From an uncultured Eubacteriales bacterium (GTDB lineage Bacteria > Bacillota > Clostridia > Peptostreptococcales > Anaerovoracaceae), in contig CACYLW010000001.1 in the NCBI GenBank assembly GCA_902775345.1, forward strand, positions 123,958 to 187,957: 64,000 nucleotides of DNA. Direction: 5' to 3'. Of the stretch, positions 24,847 through 37,428 are shown piece by piece. A program made the position numbers and the translations under genes. Under the pieces are notes generated by a model that was given only the letters and a program-made list of their open reading frames with translations, was not told the DNA's origin and ran no database searches. Within the stretch, counting starts at the first letter, position 1; every line of letters begins with the position of its first letter.

Positions 24847-25889
24847 AGTATCTGAGCATATTGCTGGTTTTCATACCGGTCACGATATATGGAAAAATAG
24901 CGGGATTTTCTGATTCGATGCTTTTCATATGCAGCGCGCTCGCGATCATTCCGCTTGCGGGAGTCATGGGAAAGAGCACTGATGACATCGCCTGCTTCTG
25001 CGGGCAGAAGATCGGCGGCCTCCTGAACGCCACATTCGGGAACGCGACCGAACTCATAATAGCTTTCGTTGCAATGAAAGAGGGAATGTTCGATGTCGTG
25101 AAGGCGTCTCTCGCGGGTTCCGTGATCGGCAATATCCTGCTGGTACTCGGAATGTCGATGCTGGCGGGCGGTATAAAGCACAAGATACAGAGATTCAATA
25201 TCCATTCGATCAACATCACCTCGAGCATGCTTCTGTTTTCGGTGCTTGGCCTCGGCATACCTGCGATCTTTACGCACGCGCTGCCTGAGTCCAGCCTCAC
25301 AACGGAGTACGAGGGTTTCAGTGTTGTGGTCGCGCTCCTTATGCTGCTGGTGTATGTGATGCAGTTCGTATTCACCTTTGTGACACACCGTACGCTTTAT
25401 GAAGACTCCATGCCTGATGAAGAGGAGCACAAAACGGCGAGCCTGCCACGCGCGATCATGATGCTTCTTGCGTCGACGATCTGCATAGCGGTGATATCGG
25501 AGATCTTTGTAGGAACTGTAGAGCCTATGGCGGAAAGCGCCGGCCTCCACAAGACATTCGTCGGAATCATCCTGGTTCCTATAATAGGCAATGCCGCGGA
25601 GCACTCATCCGCGATAATCATGGCCATGAAAGACAAGATGAACGCCGCGATAGAGATCGCGCTCGGCTCAAGCCTGCAGATCATACTGTTCGTGGTGCCT
25701 GTCCTGACACTTCTCAGCCTGTTCTTTACGCCGATGAGCATCGTATTTACACCATTTGAGCTGGTCGCGGTAACGGGCTCTGTACTGATAGCTAACCGCG
25801 TGGCTTCCGACGGCGAATCAAACTGGCTGGAAGGCCTCCAGCTGGTGACCGTGTACATCATGATCGGCGCCGCGTTCTTCTTTGTATAG
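24843..25889 (+). CDS. Calcium/proton exchanger (CaCA family)
   Basis: A 348-residue antiporter with eleven hydrophobic segments. Both alpha-repeat signatures are present: FGNATELIIAFVAMKEG in the first half and IIGNAAEHSSAIIMAMKDK in the second, carrying the essential glutamates of CAX/ChaA-type exchangers. An acidic loop (DEEEH) separates the halves. It should extrude Ca2+ using the proton gradient. It is translationally coupled to the EamA gene and is the last gene before a terminator. Confidence 0.92.
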   Translation: MKYLSILLVFIPVTIYGKIAGFSDSMLFICSALAIIPLAGVMGKSTDDIACFCGQKIGGLLNATFGNATELIIAFVAMKEGMFDVVKASLAGSVIGNILLVLGMSMLAGGIKHKIQRFNIHSINITSSMLLFSVLGLGIPAIFTHALPESSLTTEYEGFSVVVALLMLLVYVMQFVFTFVTHRTLYEDSMPDEEEHKTASLPRAIMMLLASTICIAVISEIFVGTVEPMAESAGLHKTFVGIILVPIIGNAAEHSSAIIMAMKDKMNAAIEIALGSSLQIILFVVPVLTLLSLFFTPMSIVFTPFELVAVTGSVLIANRVASDGESNWLEGLQLVTVYIMIGAAFFFV

Positions 25890-26010
25890 AGAACGCTAAA
25901 AACGCTGTTAATAAAAAATCATTGTGCGTGAGTCAAGGCCGGCTGGTGGATTTATTTTCAATGAAGCGGGCGCGGCACATAAAGCAGCATATAACATCTT
26001 AATGAATAGA

Positions 26011-26045
26011 GCGGGGAGGCATCTGTGATGCCGCCCCGTGTTGTT
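26011..26045 (+). terminator. Terminator after the Ca2+ exchanger operon
   Basis: CGGGGAGGCATC and GATGCCGCCCCG pair around TGT, with one mismatch, followed by TGTTGTTTTG. The 240-base gap between 25889 and 26131 otherwise holds only the next promoter. Confidence 0.8.
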
Positions 26046-26104
26046 TTGCCTGTGCAATAGCCCTCTTTCGCTCTTCTGAAAGATGAAAAAGAGCCTGTCA
26101 TGTG

Positions 26105-26110
26105 TATAAT
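26105..26110 (+). promoter_or_regulatory. -10 box upstream of PfkB gene
   Basis: TATAAT lies 20 bases before the kinase start, immediately before ATGAAGAGAGG, which contains the ribosome site. No convincing -35 is visible. Confidence 0.5.
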
Positions 26111-26130
26111 ATGAAGAGAGGTAACAACAA

Positions 26131-27066
26131 ATGAGCAGATACGATATAGTTTTCATAGGAACAGCCATACTGGATTCGGTCATAAAGGGCTTTGACCCTG
26201 AGCCTGTTTCGGTGGCCGGCTTCCGTGCGGAGAGCGGTTCGATCAATGCCGGAGGAGAGGGCGTAAACGGCTCCATCGCCTCGGCGAAGCTTGGCATGAA
26301 AAGCGCTCTTCTGTGCTTCCTCGGCAACGATCAGGCAGGAGACCTTATTGAGGTCGAACTTGAAAAAAGCGGCGTAGACACAAGCTGCATAGTGCGGACT
26401 TCAGAAAACCCTACTCCGGTAACGACGATTTTCGTAGCTGAAGACGGAAACCGCAAATCGATAACCAACAACGCCCACAGCTATAACTTTCATCCGGAGA
26501 GGTATACTGACAGGTTTACGGACACTGAGGCGGTCGTCATAGGTTCACTGTTCAGGGCGCCGTTCAATGACCCGGACGTGATCAGGGCCGTTGTTACGGA
26601 GGCGCACGCGAAGGGGCTGATGATATTTGCGGATACAAAGATCCCTAACTTCAGAAAGCTCACGCTCGATGACATAGCGGATTCGCTTCCGATGATAGAC
26701 TACATAACTCCGAATGAGGATGAGGCAAGGTTCTTCACCGGAGAAGAAGAGCCTGAGAAAATGGCCGCTGCTTTCCTCGCGAAAGGCGTGAAGAACGTTA
26801 TATTAAAGCTCGGAGGCAGAGGCTGCCTGTTCATGAACAGAGACGAAACGATATACATGCCGGCATATAAGATCGATGTGGTAGATGCCACCGGTGCCGG
26901 GGATAGTTTCATGGCCGGATTCGTGTCGGAACTCATACGCGGCAGCGACGTTCGAGATGCCCTGGCCTTCGCAAGCGCATGCGGAGCGATCTGCACCACG
27001 GCAGTGGGGACGGGAACCGCGTTATGTAACAGAGAGCAGGTGCTGAAAATGATCAGCGATCAATAA
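26131..27066 (+). CDS. PfkB-family carbohydrate/nucleoside kinase
   Basis: A 311-residue ribokinase-fold kinase. It has the N-terminal GGEGVNGSIASAKLG, the middle region TPNEDEARF and the C-terminal catalytic DATGAGDSFMAGF with the base aspartate. The substrate could be a sugar such as ribose or fructose, or a nucleoside. It is separated by 21 bases from a predicted esterase and by the esterase from a LysR gene, which may form a small catabolic unit. Confidence 0.9.
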   Translation: MSRYDIVFIGTAILDSVIKGFDPEPVSVAGFRAESGSINAGGEGVNGSIASAKLGMKSALLCFLGNDQAGDLIEVELEKSGVDTSCIVRTSENPTPVTTIFVAEDGNRKSITNNAHSYNFHPERYTDRFTDTEAVVIGSLFRAPFNDPDVIRAVVTEAHAKGLMIFADTKIPNFRKLTLDDIADSLPMIDYITPNEDEARFFTGEEEPEKMAAAFLAKGVKNVILKLGGRGCLFMNRDETIYMPAYKIDVVDATGAGDSFMAGFVSELIRGSDVRDALAFASACGAICTTAVGTGTALCNREQVLKMISDQ

Positions 27067-27087
27067 TAAAAAGAAGGGGCAGAGATA

Positions 27088-27858
27088 GTGCTTATTAAAC
27101 AGGATTTCTATTTTAACTCATTAGGTGCAAACAGACCGTTACACATACGTGTCCCTGATCACGGTGAACCTCCGTTTCCGGTGTTTTACTTTTTTGACGG
27201 ACACAATCTTTTCAGGGATGAAGACGCTACATTCGGTAAGTCCTGGGGCCTGGAGGAGTACTGCAGGGACTGGGACAAGCAGATGATCATCGTCGGCGTC
27301 GAATGCGCGCACGGGCACAACGAGCGCCTCTCGGAGTATCTGCCTTACGGAGTCAATTTCGGATGGCTGAAAGGCATAAAGCCTCTGGGAGAAGCGACGA
27401 TGCAGGGCATAATATACGAACTCAAACCGTACATTGACGCGACGTTCCCGACGATCCCGTTCAGGGAATGCACGGCTATAGGGGGATCGAGCATGGGCGG
27501 CCTGATGGCGGCTTACGCTCTGGTCAGATACAATCAGTACATTTCCAAGGCGGCATGCCTTTCTCCGTCGATCGGCAGCGTGAGCGGCAAGTTCTGGCAT
27601 GAGATGAATGAAACGGAGCTGAGTCCTGACTCACGCATATACCTTTCATGGGGAACGCAGGAAGGGTACGGGAAAATAAAGGATCCGGACGTTGAAGATA
27701 AGTCAAGCTGGATATATAAGACATGCCGCGGAACCGCAAATAAGGTGATAGCCGCAGGCGGCGAAGCAAAGCTTTACTGCCAGATCGGCGGCAGGCACTG
27801 TGAAGCAGACTGGGAGAAGCAGCTGGGCATATTCATGCCGTTCCTGTGGCAGGAGTGA
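27088..27858 (+). CDS. Alpha/beta-hydrolase esterase, EstD/Fes-like
   Basis: A 256-residue hydrolase of the putative esterase family (PF00756). The nucleophile elbow is GGSSMGGLMAAYALV, the oxyanion region is YFFDGHNLF, and the last histidine is in GGRHCEADWEKQL. The start is GTG at 27088, after AAGGGGCAGAGATA. No signal peptide is seen, so it acts inside the cell. Its natural ester is unknown. It lies between the PfkB kinase and a LysR gene with short gaps. Confidence 0.88.
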   Translation: MLIKQDFYFNSLGANRPLHIRVPDHGEPPFPVFYFFDGHNLFRDEDATFGKSWGLEEYCRDWDKQMIIVGVECAHGHNERLSEYLPYGVNFGWLKGIKPLGEATMQGIIYELKPYIDATFPTIPFRECTAIGGSSMGGLMAAYALVRYNQYISKAACLSPSIGSVSGKFWHEMNETELSPDSRIYLSWGTQEGYGKIKDPDVEDKSSWIYKTCRGTANKVIAAGGEAKLYCQIGGRHCEADWEKQLGIFMPFLWQE

Positions 27859-27879
27859 CAGCTTATGGGGGACTGAGAG

Positions 27880-28761
27880 ATGGATCTGAGGAGTTTACGA
27901 TATTTTGTGACAGTAGCCGAAGAACTGAACGTAACAAGGGCTGCTGAGAAACTGCATATGAGTCAGCCGCCTCTGAGCGCGCAGATCAAAAGCATGGAAG
28001 AGGAACTCGATACGGTGCTTTTTATCAGAGGAAAGAGAAGACTTAAACTGACGGAATCCGGACAGCTGCTTTACAGGCGGGCAAAGGAGATCCTGAGTCT
28101 TGCTGAAAAAACCCGCTCGGAGGTCCATTCGATGGGCGAGGGAATGAGAGGAACGATTTCCATCGGCCTTGTCGAAGGAATGGCTCCTGATATAGCTGCT
28201 GAATGGTTTGCGGGCTTTATAGGAAAGTATCCGAATATAAGGTTCAGAATACTTGACGGAAGCACCGACGATCTGCTGGAGAAGATGAGGACGGGCCTTA
28301 TAAGCCTGGCCGTCATTACCTCGCCGTGCGACCATTCCCTGCTCCACAGCTTTCATGTCGGAGAAGAAAGGATAGCTGCGCTGATCAACAAGACTCATCC
28401 GCTTGCAATGAAAGACGGTGAAGAGATCGACATCAGGGAGCTTGAGGGAGAGAACCTTATCGTTCCGAGCAGAAGAGCGCTGATCGACACCATTTACAAA
28501 TGGTTTGAAAAAGTGGGAACAGAGCCGAAGATAGTCTGTGAGATGGACAGCTATCTTGACGCGGCTGCGCTTGCGGGCAGAATGGTCGGCATAAGCATTT
28601 ATCCGAGGACTGCGTATGTGCCGAATGATTCCCTTATCTTCAAGGAGATATCGGGTGATGACAAGAAAATGGAGTATCTGTTTGTGTGGCGCAAGGGACA
28701 CCCGCTCCCAACGATAGAGAAGACTTTCATTGATTATGTAAAGGAAATGGTTTCGCGGTAA
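27880..28761 (+). CDS. LysR-family regulator
   Basis: A 293-residue LysR protein. The winged helix starts MDLRSLRYFVTVAEELNVTRAAEKLHMSQPPLS, typical of the CynR/BenM branch, and a periplasmic-binding-like effector domain follows (ISIGLVEGMAPDIA and ISIYPRT). It is transcribed with, not divergent from, the upstream esterase and kinase, from which it is separated by 21 bases. It may control that small operon. It is not close to the two LysR paralogues at 37.4 and 45.6 kb. Confidence 0.92.
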   Translation: MDLRSLRYFVTVAEELNVTRAAEKLHMSQPPLSAQIKSMEEELDTVLFIRGKRRLKLTESGQLLYRRAKEILSLAEKTRSEVHSMGEGMRGTISIGLVEGMAPDIAAEWFAGFIGKYPNIRFRILDGSTDDLLEKMRTGLISLAVITSPCDHSLLHSFHVGEERIAALINKTHPLAMKDGEEIDIRELEGENLIVPSRRALIDTIYKWFEKVGTEPKIVCEMDSYLDAAALAGRMVGISIYPRTAYVPNDSLIFKEISGDDKKMEYLFVWRKGHPLPTIEKTFIDYVKEMVSR

Positions 28762-28793
28762 ACTGATAATGCGCAGGCCTGACTGAAGACATG

Positions 28794-28819
28794 GAGCGTC
28801 CTTCGGGATGCTCTTTTTT
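28794..28819 (+). terminator. Terminator with TTCG loop
   Basis: GAGCGTCC and GGATGCTC pair around a TTCG tetraloop (one G-T pair), followed by TTTTTT. It ends the kinase-esterase-lysR unit. Confidence 0.9.
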
Positions 28820-28953
28820 CATACTCAAAAAATATGATAATGCTAAAAATATATGTATTTCATTAATAAAACCACAAGGGGTATTTTTGAAGCATATTTA
28901 AAAAAATCCAACCGGATCATCATCGTGAAGGAAGTGAAAGGAGGATCGGTGAG

Positions 28954-31044
28954 ATGAGCAGAGTGCTGGACCGTTTCGGATCCATGGTATTCGATGACAA
29001 AGTAATGAGAGCGATGCTGTCCGAGGACGCATATCGTTCAATGCGAAATACTATCAACAGGGGAGATCCTCTGAATCAGGAGATCGCTAATGCCGTTGCC
29101 CAGGCTATGAAGGACTGGGCTGTATCAAACGGAGCCACTCACTTCACGCACTGGTTCCAGCCTCTTACCGGCATTACGGCTGAGAAGCACGACAGCTTTA
29201 TCCAGACTTCGCCGGACGGAAGAGTGATCATGGAATTCTCCGGCAAGGAACTTATAAAAGGAGAGCCTGATGCCTCCTCGTTCCCGTCGGGAGGTCTCAG
29301 AGCCACTTTCGAGGCGAGAGGTTATACAGCCTGGGATCCGACATCATACGCATTTATAAGAGACCGCACATTGTGCATTCCGACTGCATTTTGTTCATAC
29401 AGCGGAGAGGCGATGGATGAGAAGACTTCGCTTCTCAGGTCGATGGACGCGCTCAATCATCAGGCGCTGAGGGTGCTTCACCTTCTGGGCAACGATTCGG
29501 TAAAGAGAGTCCATGCAGTTGCCGGCGCAGAGCAGGAATACTTCCTGGTACCCCGTGAACTTTACGATAAAAGGCCTGACCTGAGGTTTACGGGAAGGAC
29601 TCTGTTTGGTGTCATGCCTCCGAAAGGGCAGGAACTCGATGACCATTACTTCGGGGCAATAAAACCTGAGATAGCGAGGTTCATGGAGGAACTGAATGAA
29701 GAACTGTGGAAGCTCGGAGTGCTCGCAAAAACAGAGCATAACGAGGTCGCCCCGTCACAGCACGAACTGGCGTGCATATATACAAAAGTAAATGTCACCG
29801 TCGACCAGAACCAGCTGGTCATGGAGATGATAAAAAAGGTGGCGGAAAGGCATGGCTTCGCAGCACTGCTGCACGAGAAACCATATGACGGCGTGAACGG
29901 AAGCGGAAAACATAATAACTGGTCGTTGTCTACAGACAAGGGAGATAACCTGCTTGCGCCGGGAGATACTCCGCATGACAACGCGCAGTTCCTGCTGTTC
30001 CTGTGCGCAGTGATCAAAGCGGTAGATGATTATCAGGATCTGCTGAGGATATCCGTGGCATCTGCCGGCAACGACCACAGGCTCGGTGCCAGCGAGGCAC
30101 CTCCTGCAGTGGTATCCATATTCCTCGGTGATGAACTCACGGCAGTCCTTGAATCCATAGAAAAGGATATTCCTTATGAAAACAGCGGGGAAGTGCTGAT
30201 GAAGCTTGGTACGGAAGTTATCCCGGGCTTCAGGAGAGATAATACAGACAGGAACCGCACGTCGCCTTTCGCGTTCACCGGAAACAAATTTGAGTTCAGA
30301 ATGCCGGGGGCGATGAGCAGTCTTGCTTTTCCTAATGTCATCCTGAACAGCGCGGTTGCGGATGCTTTGGGATACTATGCGGACATGCTTGAGGGAGCAG
30401 CGGAGCCAAGTGAAACCGTATATAAACTCATACGGGAAACCGTCCGCGATCATAAACGGATAGTGTTCAACGGCAACGGATACGAAAATGAGTGGATCGT
30501 GGAAGCTGAAAGGAGAGGTCTCTCAAATTACAGGACCACTCCGGATTGTGTGCAACACCTTCTTGATGAAAAGAATGTCAGGATGCTTACGGAACAAAAG
30601 GTGTTCAGCCTGTCTGAACTCGAATCAAGATGCGAGATAATACTTGAGAATTACTGCAAGACGATCTGTATTGAGGCCAGGACCATGAGGTCCATGGCGA
30701 TCAAAAGAATAGCGCCGGCAGTCGAGGCATATACCGCTGAGCTTTCAGCTAACATGAACGAAAAGAAGCGTGCGCTGCCTGGCCTGGAATGCAGGTTCGA
30801 GAAAGAGATAATCATCAGGCTGTCTGAAAAAACCGATCAGATCTACAGCGACGTCCAGAACATGATATATGTGCTGAACACTTTGAGCGGAAATGATTAT
30901 TACGGCGATGCCGTGATCATCCGCGATGAGCTTATCCCGGCCATGAGAAGGCTGAGAGAGGACGGCGATGCTGCTGAAATGCTTACATCAAAGAAATACT
31001 GGCCGCTTCCGAACTACGGACTTCTGATGTTCGGAGAGAAATAA
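28954..31044 (+). CDS. glnN: Type III glutamine synthetase
   Basis: Makes glutamine from glutamate, ammonia and ATP. The 696-residue length is that of GSIII, longer than GSI or GSII. Landmarks: an N-terminal GSIII domain ending FPSGGLRATFEARGYTAWD, EQEYFLV with metal-binding glutamates, EVAPSQHELA, NGSGKHNNWSLST, and AGNDHRLGASEAPPAV. A strong AAAGGAGG ribosome site precedes it. An AT-rich leader of about 130 bases follows the previous terminator and must hold its promoter. It heads a four-gene run in which the next three products all consume glutamine. Confidence 0.96.
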   Translation: MSRVLDRFGSMVFDDKVMRAMLSEDAYRSMRNTINRGDPLNQEIANAVAQAMKDWAVSNGATHFTHWFQPLTGITAEKHDSFIQTSPDGRVIMEFSGKELIKGEPDASSFPSGGLRATFEARGYTAWDPTSYAFIRDRTLCIPTAFCSYSGEAMDEKTSLLRSMDALNHQALRVLHLLGNDSVKRVHAVAGAEQEYFLVPRELYDKRPDLRFTGRTLFGVMPPKGQELDDHYFGAIKPEIARFMEELNEELWKLGVLAKTEHNEVAPSQHELACIYTKVNVTVDQNQLVMEMIKKVAERHGFAALLHEKPYDGVNGSGKHNNWSLSTDKGDNLLAPGDTPHDNAQFLLFLCAVIKAVDDYQDLLRISVASAGNDHRLGASEAPPAVVSIFLGDELTAVLESIEKDIPYENSGEVLMKLGTEVIPGFRRDNTDRNRTSPFAFTGNKFEFRMPGAMSSLAFPNVILNSAVADALGYYADMLEGAAEPSETVYKLIRETVRDHKRIVFNGNGYENEWIVEAERRGLSNYRTTPDCVQHLLDEKNVRMLTEQKVFSLSELESRCEIILENYCKTICIEARTMRSMAIKRIAPAVEAYTAELSANMNEKKRALPGLECRFEKEIIIRLSEKTDQIYSDVQNMIYVLNTLSGNDYYGDAVIIRDELIPAMRRLREDGDAAEMLTSKKYWPLPNYGLLMFGEK

Positions 31045-31077
31045 AAGGCCGGAAAGGTCATCTGAAGGGAGGAAGAT

Positions 31078-34283
<3,206 letters not shown>

Positions 34284-34286
34284 ACT

Positions 34287-36155
34287 ATGTGCGGAATAGT
34301 AGGATTTACCGGGAGCCAGCAGGCAGCGCCTGTATTGCTCAGCGGACTGTCAAAACTGGAATACAGAGGGTATGATTCTGCTGGACTTGCTGTGCGTGAC
34401 GGCGAGTCTTTGGCTGAAGTAGTTAAAGCAACAGGAAAGCTCAGGAACCTTGCTGATAAGATCGACAACGGCAAAGCGCTTCCTGGTACCTGCGGAATAG
34501 GACACACCAGATGGGCGACCCACGGGGAACCTTCACAGAACAACGCGCATCCGCATGTCAGCGGAAATGCTGCAGGTTCAGCATCGGGACCGGTAGAATC
34601 TGACGTCGTCGGAGTACATAACGGTATCATAGAGAACTACGAGGAACTGAAAGCAAAGCTCGTAAGTCAGGGTTACATTTTCTACAGCTCGACGGATACC
34701 GAGGTCGCAATAAAACTGGTCGATTACTATTACAAGAAATACAAGATCGGACCTATCGACGCCATCAACAGGATGATGGTCCGTGTAAGAGGTTCATACG
34801 CTCTCGCCCTGATGTTCAAGGACTATCCGGGAGAGATCTACGCTGCGCGTAAGGACAGCCCGATGGTCATCGGCACGGCGGACGGTGAATCGTTCCTCGC
34901 TTCCGATGTACCGGCTCTTCTGAAGTACACTCGCGACATTTACTATGTCGAAGACCTGCATTCGGTCAGGATCCTTCCGGGCGAACTGCATTTCTTTGAC
35001 CTCAACGGAGACGAGGTCGAGGTGGAAAAGACCCATATCACATGGGATGCTGAAGCGGCTGAGAAGGGCGGCTATGAGCACTTCATGATCAAAGAGATCC
35101 ATGAGCAGCCGAAAGCCATACGCGATACGCTCAACAGCGTGATCCACGACGGGCAGGTAGATCTGTCCGCTGCGGGACTCACTAAGGACGTGCTGTCCGG
35201 CATCAGCGAGATACACATCGTTGCGTGCGGCTCTGCATGGCACGCCGGAATGGTCGGCAAATATGTCATCGAGGATCTCGCGGAGGTCCCGGTCACCACT
35301 GAGATCGCGTCAGAATTCAGATACAAGAAGATCCTGATCGACAAGGATGCGCTCGTGGTGATCATCTCGCAGTCGGGAGAGACAGCTGACACGCTGGCAG
35401 CACTCAGAGCGGCAAAGGCGAAAGGCATACGCACGCTGGGCATCGTCAATGTCGTGGGATCCACAATAGCAAGAGAAGCTGACAATGTGTTCTACACACT
35501 GGCGGGTCCTGAGATCGCTGTAGCTACCACAAAGGCATACAGCGCGCAGCTGGCGGCTCTTTACACGCTGGCTGTAGCAATGGGAGACGCCAAGGGAAAA
35601 ATCAGCGATCCGGATTACAAGTACTATATTGAAGAGCTGCTGGCCTTACCGGATAAGATCGAAAAAACTCTTGAAGCCAAGGAAAGGATACAGTGGTTCG
35701 CGGCCAAATACTCGAATGCGCGAGACGTGTTCTTCCTCGGAAGGGGACTCGACTACGCGATAAGCCTCGAGGGAAGCCTCAAGATGAAGGAGATCAGCTA
35801 TATCCACAGCGAGGCATACGCTGCAGGAGAGCTTAAGCACGGCACCATCAGCCTCATTGAAAACGGCATCCTCGTTATAGGCCTGCTGACCCAGGACGAA
35901 CTGCTTGAGAAGACTGTCAGCAACATGGCGGAGTGTAAAGCTCGCGGAGCATATCTGTTCGGCGTGACGACTGAGGGAAGATATAACGTAGAAGATTCGG
36001 TCAACTTCACCATCTACGTTCCGAGAGCGGACGAGCACTTCGTAGGAAGCCTGGCCGTGATCCCGCTGCAGCTGCTCGGATATTATATAAGCGTTGCAAA
36101 GGGGCTCGACGTGGACAAGCCGCGCAACCTTGCAAAATCAGTTACTGTAGAGTAA
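34287..36155 (+). CDS. glmS: Glutamine-fructose-6-phosphate aminotransferase (isomerising)
   Basis: Makes glucosamine-6-phosphate, the entry to cell-wall amino sugars. It has N-terminal class II glutaminase with Cys2 (MCGIVGFTG), GYDSAGLAV, HTRWATHG and HNGIIENY. Two SIS domains follow (SQSGETADTLAALR and LKHGTISLIE), with the C-terminal PRNLAKSVTVE ending typical of GlmS. The 622-residue length is close to the usual. It starts 3 bases after the pyrG stop. No glmS ribozyme is possible in that gap, so regulation must act through the operon promoter or elsewhere. Confidence 0.97.
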   Translation: MCGIVGFTGSQQAAPVLLSGLSKLEYRGYDSAGLAVRDGESLAEVVKATGKLRNLADKIDNGKALPGTCGIGHTRWATHGEPSQNNAHPHVSGNAAGSASGPVESDVVGVHNGIIENYEELKAKLVSQGYIFYSSTDTEVAIKLVDYYYKKYKIGPIDAINRMMVRVRGSYALALMFKDYPGEIYAARKDSPMVIGTADGESFLASDVPALLKYTRDIYYVEDLHSVRILPGELHFFDLNGDEVEVEKTHITWDAEAAEKGGYEHFMIKEIHEQPKAIRDTLNSVIHDGQVDLSAAGLTKDVLSGISEIHIVACGSAWHAGMVGKYVIEDLAEVPVTTEIASEFRYKKILIDKDALVVIISQSGETADTLAALRAAKAKGIRTLGIVNVVGSTIAREADNVFYTLAGPEIAVATTKAYSAQLAALYTLAVAMGDAKGKISDPDYKYYIEELLALPDKIEKTLEAKERIQWFAAKYSNARDVFFLGRGLDYAISLEGSLKMKEISYIHSEAYAAGELKHGTISLIENGILVIGLLTQDELLEKTVSNMAECKARGAYLFGVTTEGRYNVEDSVNFTIYVPRADEHFVGSLAVIPLQLLGYYISVAKGLDVDKPRNLAKSVTVE

Positions 36156-36194
36156 GCGCTGATGAGGTCATCAAAACCGGGAGAGGGGGCAGAA

Positions 36195-37394
36195 ATGACC
36201 GGAAGAAAACTGATCGCTCTTATTATGTCGATTTGCATGATCACATGCATGGCTTCATTGATGACAGCCTGCGGGTCAGGCAAAAAAGCCGCGGAGCCTA
36301 AGGAGGAGACCGCCGCAGCCGAAGAGACTGAAACGGAGGATGCTTCTGAAGCATCTGAAGAAAAGCGCGGATCCCCGCAGACAATGTATGTTAACGCAGA
36401 GGACGGATTGCTCCTGCGCAAGGGCCCGGGAACGGATAATGACGTGGTCCACGCTCTTACCTACGGCCAGGACATACAGGTAGAAAAGACCGAGGACGGA
36501 TGGGCATATACGACTGTTGACGGCAAAAGCGGCTGGTGCTCGATGGAGTATCTGACGTCAAACAAGGATGAGATCAGGACTCAGGAGAAGAGCAAGTCCG
36601 AAGATGCTGCTCCGGATAAACTTGTAGAGCCTTCAAATTCCGCGCTCGACGGTTACCACGGGTACGTGGAATCTCCGGAAGGCCTCAACATGAGATATGG
36701 CCCGGGAGAGCAGTACGATGTCATTGATGTCGTTCCGGATAAAACGGAACTGACCGAACTTGGTTGGGAAGAAGGATGGGTATACGTCCAGTATAAGGAC
36801 AATTACGGATGGATCAGTGCCCAGTACTTCATAATGCAGGGCGGCAGAGAAAAGCCGGTCATCTATCTGTATCCGACCAGAACAACGGATGTCAATGTAA
36901 AGGTCACCCTGAGCGGCGGCAGATTTACGCAGTGCATACCGGCCGGCAACGGTGAATGGACTGTTACTGCCCGCCCGGACGGCAGACTGACCGATAAAGC
37001 GACAGGGGAATCGTATGACTATATCTTCTGGGAGTCGACTGATGACACCGAATACGACTGGTCAAAGGGCTATGTCGTGAAGGGCTGCGAAGCAGAAGGC
37101 TTCCTGCTGCGCGTGCTTCCGGAGATGGGCCTGAACGAAAAAGAGTATACAGAGTTCATCGGTTACTGGCTGCCACGCCTGCAGAAGAATGAGTACAATC
37201 TGGTAGCATTCCAGACGAAATGCTACACCGATACAGTCAGGATGGACATTAGTCCTGAGCCTGACAGCGTCCTCAGGGTATTCATGGCCTTCAAAAAAAC
37301 CGATGGTCCTGCATCGGTTGAAAGCCCGGCAATTGAGCCTTTCGAAAGAAAGGGGTTCACTGTTGTTGAATGGGGCGGCGCAGAAGTCCGGTAA
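36195..37394 (+). CDS. Lipoprotein with two bacterial SH3 domains
   Basis: A 399-residue exported protein. The signal ends in a lipobox (SLMTAC) and is followed by an acidic Glu/Ala-rich linker. Two SH3-like domains follow: VNAEDGLLLRKGPGTDND and VESPEGLNMRYGPGEQYD. The C-terminal 200 residues begin VIYLYPTRTTDVNVKVTLSG and form a domain I have seen only in uncharacterised clostridial lipoproteins, with no catalytic motif I can name. The start at 36195 was chosen for the signal peptide and the GGGAGAGGGGGC ribosome site. It follows glmS by 39 bases, so it may be transcribed with that operon. Confidence 0.85.
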   Translation: MTGRKLIALIMSICMITCMASLMTACGSGKKAAEPKEETAAAEETETEDASEASEEKRGSPQTMYVNAEDGLLLRKGPGTDNDVVHALTYGQDIQVEKTEDGWAYTTVDGKSGWCSMEYLTSNKDEIRTQEKSKSEDAAPDKLVEPSNSALDGYHGYVESPEGLNMRYGPGEQYDVIDVVPDKTELTELGWEEGWVYVQYKDNYGWISAQYFIMQGGREKPVIYLYPTRTTDVNVKVTLSGGRFTQCIPAGNGEWTVTARPDGRLTDKATGESYDYIFWESTDDTEYDWSKGYVVKGCEAEGFLLRVLPEMGLNEKEYTEFIGYWLPRLQKNEYNLVAFQTKCYTDTVRMDISPEPDSVLRVFMAFKKTDGPASVESPAIEPFERKGFTVVEWGGAEVR

Positions 37395-37428
37395 CTTATG
37401 GCAGATCCATGGAGCAACTCTTCAACGG

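Noticed and set aside
24504-25604. Long leftward open frame opposite EamA and Ca2+ exchanger genes
   Set aside because: Runs of Arg/His without motifs, typical of an antisense reading; the opposite strand encodes two complete transporters.
34284-34287. glmS ribozyme
   Set aside because: Only three bases separate pyrG and glmS, leaving no room, and none was seen further upstream.
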